Assembly: GCA_018873245.2 (NCBI GenBank)
Contig: JAEMBT020000006.1
Coordinates: 3,939,855 to 4,003,854, forward strand
Length of the DNA stretch: 64,000 nt
Source of the DNA: Archegozetes longisetosus
Lineage: Eukaryota > Arthropoda > Arachnida > Sarcoptiformes > Trhypochthoniidae
Direction: 5' to 3'
Shown in pieces: positions 59,088 through 64,000 of the stretch. A program made the translations under genes and the position numbers. Below the pieces are notes generated by a model. That model worked only from the letters and a program-made list of their open reading frames with translations. It was not told the DNA's origin and ran no database searches. The first letter of the stretch is position 1, and each line of letters begins with the position of its first letter.

Positions 59088-61155
59088 TTGTGATGGAGTC
59101 ATACCAGGTATTAGGACTTATCTAATCATTTTAATTATTACTGAACTTTGAAAAATAGTGAAAACTTAAATAAATATAAGATAAGAAGCATTATTTTTTA
59201 TATTAATAGTTCAAAGTATCAATATTTTGAGAAATTTTGTATATTTGCCAATATTTGCAAATGCAAAAACATCACACACATAATCAGAGTTCGGCAAAAT
59301 AGTCGGTCAATATAATTGTGAAAAACCTAATATTGAACCTTGAATTTTGCTTTCAAATATTGACTTTTAATATATGATTCATATTTGAATATGATAAATA
59401 TATGTATTGAAACATAAATCATGTACTTGAACATGTTTAAAACAATGGATCATTGACTTTGACAATACTCTAATGATTAAGTTTTCATAATAAAATCCAA
59501 AGTTTATTAGGGTTTGTTTCACAATTATATTAATCAACTATTTTTTCAGCTATGTTGCCTTTCTCTGCACATAATATATGAAACTTTCTCTCTGATAAAG
59601 ATACGAAAATAATTTAACGAAATAAAAACTTAAATTTTAACGAGCATGAGATTATCACGAATATAAGCGTAAAATTGACGAAAGAAAAGGAATAATGTTC
59701 TGGGTCGGACGAATAACAGAAATTTCTTAAACTATAAGATTGAGATTATATTTTCAAATTTCGAATACAAACTCTTTCACGTTTTATTTTATTTTTTATA
59801 TGAGTTATAAATTGTTATTGATTTTATCATATTTATTCAAAAGCGAAAAAGTTCAAATTCTTAGCTTAAACTTAGATTATTTGAAAAATTTGAAGCTTAG
59901 ATACTCAGTGCTGGAAGTTCTAGTCTTTAGTTTTTGTGCTATGCATTAAATGGTTTTCATCCTTTAGAAACAATTTTTCATAGTTAAAAGTGTCCATTTT
60001 CTTATATTTACCCCTTTAAATGATATTAACTTTCTGGTGTGACTATGCACAGTAAATAGAACACAGAATTCGATTCCGGTAGTGTCCTATCCATTACGAA
60101 ACACAATCGCCTTGAATAAAATATATTAGTAGAATTAGATAGAAAAGTTGTAAAGTTGTATTGAAATATGTTTATTTGTCATCACGAATAAGCACAAACA
60201 AAAGATCGCATTAGGTATATGAATCACATTTTGTGCGTTAATAGATCAATGAAATAATTTATCGAAATGTTACTTCGAACGGCCTTCGCAGTCACGATTA
60301 GTCTGCTGACCGTATCTTATAATAATTTTTAGGAGAACCTATAGATGACGAATTCGAGCTCATTTCGAAAAATAAATAAAATCAGTCAACTACGATAAGC
60401 TTCTCATGTGTTTACAGCTTTACACATGGTATAGTAATTTTTAATAGCAATTCTATAAAAATTTCGGAGCTGAATAAAATTCTAAGTTAATATTTTAATA
60501 GTATATGCTGAAAATTTTTCTAACGAGAGTCAACTTTACACTGCTAGCTATGACTTCAGTATTGTTGACAATTGACCCGCAAGAATCGTTCTGGTCCGTA
60601 GCACGTCAATTGAGCTTAATTTTTCAATAAATGAAATGCCACTGAAATGATACTTGCAATCGTTTGATCATGTGATCCGTTTTATGGAATTTAATGCAAA
60701 CATGTGATGGAGAGTAGTTAACCATTAAGTTGATTTATTGGTATTTATTACTAGTATTATTAGTATCATTACTATTAAGAAATAGTGTAATAGAGAGCAT
60801 ATTTGTATTACATTCCGTGAAACGGACCACATTATAAAATGATCGCAATCGCAAGTATCGTTTCCAAGGTATTCCCACAAATATAAAATTACAGTTCTTA
60901 TAATAAGGTTCAACTGTCAGACTCAAATGTCGCAAAGCTCACTTGTCTTTGGCTCAATTGGCATGGAATCGTTTTGGTCTCTTGTAATAACACAACTCGA
61001 AGCTTCAATCGTTACATATTAATATATACAATTATTACCCAATGTAGAAAAGTAGTGGTTAGTTATACATTTATGTGACGTACTATTTGATGGGTAAATT
61101 GGAAATATTCATTCGTTCTAATCTTGTAATGCAAGTCAGCCAAATAGGCTAATTT
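59088..61155. other. Gene-poor spacer
   Basis: No gene, RNA gene or repeat that I can support. The frame near 59740-59949 is Leu/Phe-rich and looks random. Confidence 0.45.
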
Positions 61156-61173
61156 GAGAGTGAGTGAGTGAGT

Positions 61174-61240
<67 letters not shown>
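61156..61240 (+). repeat. (GA)n / (GAGT)n microsatellite
   Basis: About 85 bp of GAGTGAGT units followed by almost pure GA, with one GACA interruption at 61196-61199. GAGA-type tracts can bind GAGA factor in arthropods, but nothing nearby suggests a promoter. Confidence 0.95.
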
Positions 61241-61242
<2 letters not shown>

Positions 61243-63475
61243 TAAAATACATAAAATTCTAATTCAATTTCACACTAAACTATGAAATCGTGGGTTTTTT
61301 AAAATTGAAATTTTTGAACTACAGAAAAAGTTCATACTCAAAACTGTACTTGAAAATATAAATAAATGAATTACAAATTAAGACTTTCATCACAAACAAA
61401 GCTCGCATTCTAGACAATTTCAATCTCTTTTCAAAATAGAATTTTGACGCATTTTAAAATAGTGTTTCAATTCGCGATTGAATCTAGAAAATTACTCTAA
61501 ATGTGTTCAATGAGTAGAAAAACTGAAGTGAAATTTTAAGTCTTTCTGAATGTGACGACAGTTATACAGAAATGAAAAGCTAGAAATGTGGAGAAGTAAT
61601 TACTTCACTAATTTGAATGTTTTGATTTTTAAGCATTAATAATAAATGTTATTTCAGGTTAGGTTTTAAACCTGGGCTCATATTTGGGTTCGAGATTTTC
61701 GAGTCTATACTCTTCATTAACACTGAATTAGACTATGAATCTTTCATAATAGTTCTTTTCAAGTGATTACGTGTCAAATAAAGAATGAAATTATATTCAA
61801 ATGAAGATCTTTGATAGATCGAGAATGTTTTTTCTAAAAAAATTGTTATTCCTAATGAAGCGGGCAAAATTATGCTGAAAAGTATATAAGTTATAGAAAT
61901 GGAGCAATAATTTTGAAGCTATTTGAGTGTAGTGGTAGAAATTAGAGTATTGTGGGCTAAGATCGAAGCATGCTTCGTTAAAACTCTGTATCATGAGTTG
62001 TTGACCCGTATTCAGAATTTATTCTTCATTTAATAATAGTGGACAGAGTCTATTATCATCTAATTTTCACTAATAAAAGAAGAGCCTTACATGTTAATGA
62101 TTCATTCGTCATTGTCATTAACTTTCTGTTTACAAAATTAATTAATAATGTTGGGTGAAAATTGTTCTTACATTTAAAGTGAGTATCTAAACTTAAAAAT
62201 CAGTACCAGAAGTGTTTTATCAATTACCTACAAGGATTTTGAAATGTTTTTCTTTTTACTATCAATATCATATCTATGATGTGACATGAAGGTTAAGAAT
62301 CAAATGTTTTCATTTCTCAAAATATATTAATATAAAAAATACAGTAATCAACTTTCTGCTAGTCAACAAAGAAGCTATCTCAAAGCTTCTCAAAACTCAA
62401 CGTTGCTAAAACTAAAATAATGGCAGCTATACCAAAAGATATATCTTCTTATTATTTCGCACATTGGTTTACTCTAATATTTTATAGACAGATATAATTG
62501 AAACTAGAAAGTAATAGATAAATCAAGCGGTAGCAACAACATTGTATGCAAATCAAAATTCATCAATTTTGGTGAAACCGCTACTTAAATAATTAGGCTA
62601 GAAATTCAGTTCCAAACTTTTGTGCGAAGCTTTGTTGCTTTTAAATCGATTTTCTGACCAAATTGTTAGTTTCATGTCCCAAAATCCTCGTGTTCTGGTG
62701 ATTAGGTTTTTAATGAGAACATCGTTAGCTTTATCTAAATCAATATTGCGTTTAATAGAATGTAATCAATTAAGTTGGATTATGGATTCTATACTAATGT
62801 CAAAGTATAAGCTGTGTTAAATTATAAACAAAGTTCAATATAAAGTAATCATTACCAGTCTTTTCCATAGACTAGTCAAACAAATTAAAACTAAAAATAT
62901 CAGATCTTTATCCTTGTTCAATTGACTAAACATTGAATGCTAGTGTTTTAGTTCACCAAAAATTGACAACTAACGAGATCAACCTCATTTAGAAATTTGT
63001 ATATAGTTTAATATTGCCTATACTTTGAAATTAATATGGACTTTATGACTCATCTATATATTGACTGAACAAAAAATAGTCACGTAAGGAATTAACAATT
63101 TATTTTTAATTCGTGGGCCTTTAGAACTATAATTCCTAAAATATGCAAATTCGAATCAAATTTTGGATTATACATTGGAATTATAAGTGAAAGTCGTTAA
63201 GTCTTGAACTTTACGATGTGATTTTAATTTTAGCATAAAATTAAGTCCGTTTGTACAAACCCTTTCATACTAACTCAATGGTGGAAATACAGCATATCCG
63301 TGGTAAAAAATTGATCTTTTAGTAGTATCACCTTATTCTATCAGATATTGTGTGCTTATGAAGCGATAAAATATCAACACTAAATATGTTAAATTCTCAT
63401 TAAGTTGTCACAAGATTTCAATAAATAGATTTCAAATAAAGAGTACTTCAAAAGTGGAGAAACCATTCTATAAAT
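61241..63475. other. Spacer upstream of the dynein-light-chain-like gene
   Basis: AT-rich, no gene supported. The last few hundred bases must contain the promoter of the gene at 63476, but I see no convincing TATA box at a sensible distance. Confidence 0.45.
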
Positions 63476-64000
63476 ATGTCGATCAGTATATGCTTTTTCT
63501 TGGTTATATGTTTTTTGGGTGTATTTTCCAATAATTTGGAAATATACATCAATCAAATGACTACAGAAATGAGTGATCATGCTGTAAGAACTGCATTAGA
63601 GGTCACTGGAATTTCATCGGATCCTAAAGAAGTCTCAAACAAAATCTCTGACGAATTCATCAAAAGATTTGGTGGAAAATGGCAATGTTTAGTTAGTAAA
63701 AGTGAAGTTGGTGTCAGTGCTAACTTATCGCACGAATCGGGAACATTGATTTCATTTAGAATTTTATCAAGCTATATTACTTTATTTAAGGCGTCTGAAA
63801 GCATGAAAGAAAACTGCAAAAATGAAACTACTCTCGTAGATAATGCACTCTCGTGTACTCATGATGATAAATGCAGCTTGGTAAATCTAATTTTCCAATA
63901 AATTTTATATGATTAACTCTCGAACAATTTTCTTCACAGAAAATTATAGAAAAGGCATTATCCAACATAAACCCTACTTCGTTTGGCGGTTACAACTTCA
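63476..64000 (+). CDS. Secreted dynein-light-chain-like protein (partial, cut by edge)
   Basis: Exon 1 is 63476-63880 (135 codons) and exon 2 starts at 63940 and runs off the window; the 59-bp intron has GTAAAT..TTCACAG ends, phase 0. The N-terminus MSISICFFLVICFLGVFSNN is a clear signal peptide. Residues about 29-107 follow the DYNLL/LC8 fold: TTEMSDHAVRTAL, ISDEFIKRFGGKWQCLVSKS, VGVSANLSHESGTLISF, ITLFKAS. LC8 proteins are normally cytosolic hub/dimer proteins of about 89 residues with no leader. Here the domain is preceded by a secretion signal and followed by a Cys-bearing spacer (SCTHDDKCSL) and more sequence (KIIEKALSNINPTSFGGYNF), which might begin a second module. Extracellular or lumenal action is inferred from the signal peptide. 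Confidence 0.8.

Noticed and set aside
60270..60320. tRNA-like sequence (ttcgaacggcc...)
   Set aside because: A TTCGAA core is present, but no cloverleaf with acceptor and anticodon arms can be formed by eye.

Overview
The window is animal DNA, most likely from an arthropod and probably a mite (Acari). It is very AT-rich. Its genes have introns of about 57-62 bp with GT..AG ends. It carries four Rebers-Riddiford cuticular protein genes whose core (NADEYGTQ...EYVAD..GFRA...NEPG) is of the chelicerate type, an insect/mite-type gustatory receptor, and TTAGG-like repeats. No species is claimed.

Left part (1-11.4 kb): two tandem copies of an intact five-exon SLC17 (sialin / Na-phosphate cotransporter-like) gene on the minus strand. 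They sit in a ~2.45 kb duplicated unit and are separated by a complete mariner element with 29-bp inverted ends and a decayed transposase. A gustatory receptor gene broken by one frameshift follows.

Middle part (13-37 kb): a transposon graveyard. It holds a MULE-type MITE with arrays of a GACAATTCGTC motif; a complete but dead FLYWCH-MULE with 8-bp target duplication inserted next to a Tc1-like end; a pogo/Tigger-like MITE; a piggyBac-type MITE with another MITE inside; and a four-level nest in which a Merlin element was hit by a hAT element (8-bp duplication), the hAT by a piggyBac (TTAA), and the piggyBac by a Foldback-like element (8-bp duplication). A Tc1-like transposase with two in-frame TAG codons and a palindromic cluster of mariner remnants follow. 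Within this part, 18.2-20.7 kb holds a cluster of long minus-strand open frames that I cannot assign.

Right part (42-64 kb): four plus-strand cuticular protein genes, each with a tiny first coding exon that splits the signal peptide, a TATA box and a poly(A) signal. The first two are close paralogues that also share a conserved upstream block. Beyond 50.2 kb the DNA is gene-poor, with one hAT-type MITE, one Tc1 remnant and a (GA)n tract. The last gene, cut by the right edge, encodes a dynein-light-chain-like protein with an N-terminal signal peptide.

The genes do not form a pathway. The SLC17 pair is a membrane transporter duplication, the cuticle genes form a tandem exoskeleton cluster, and the rest is mostly mobile DNA.
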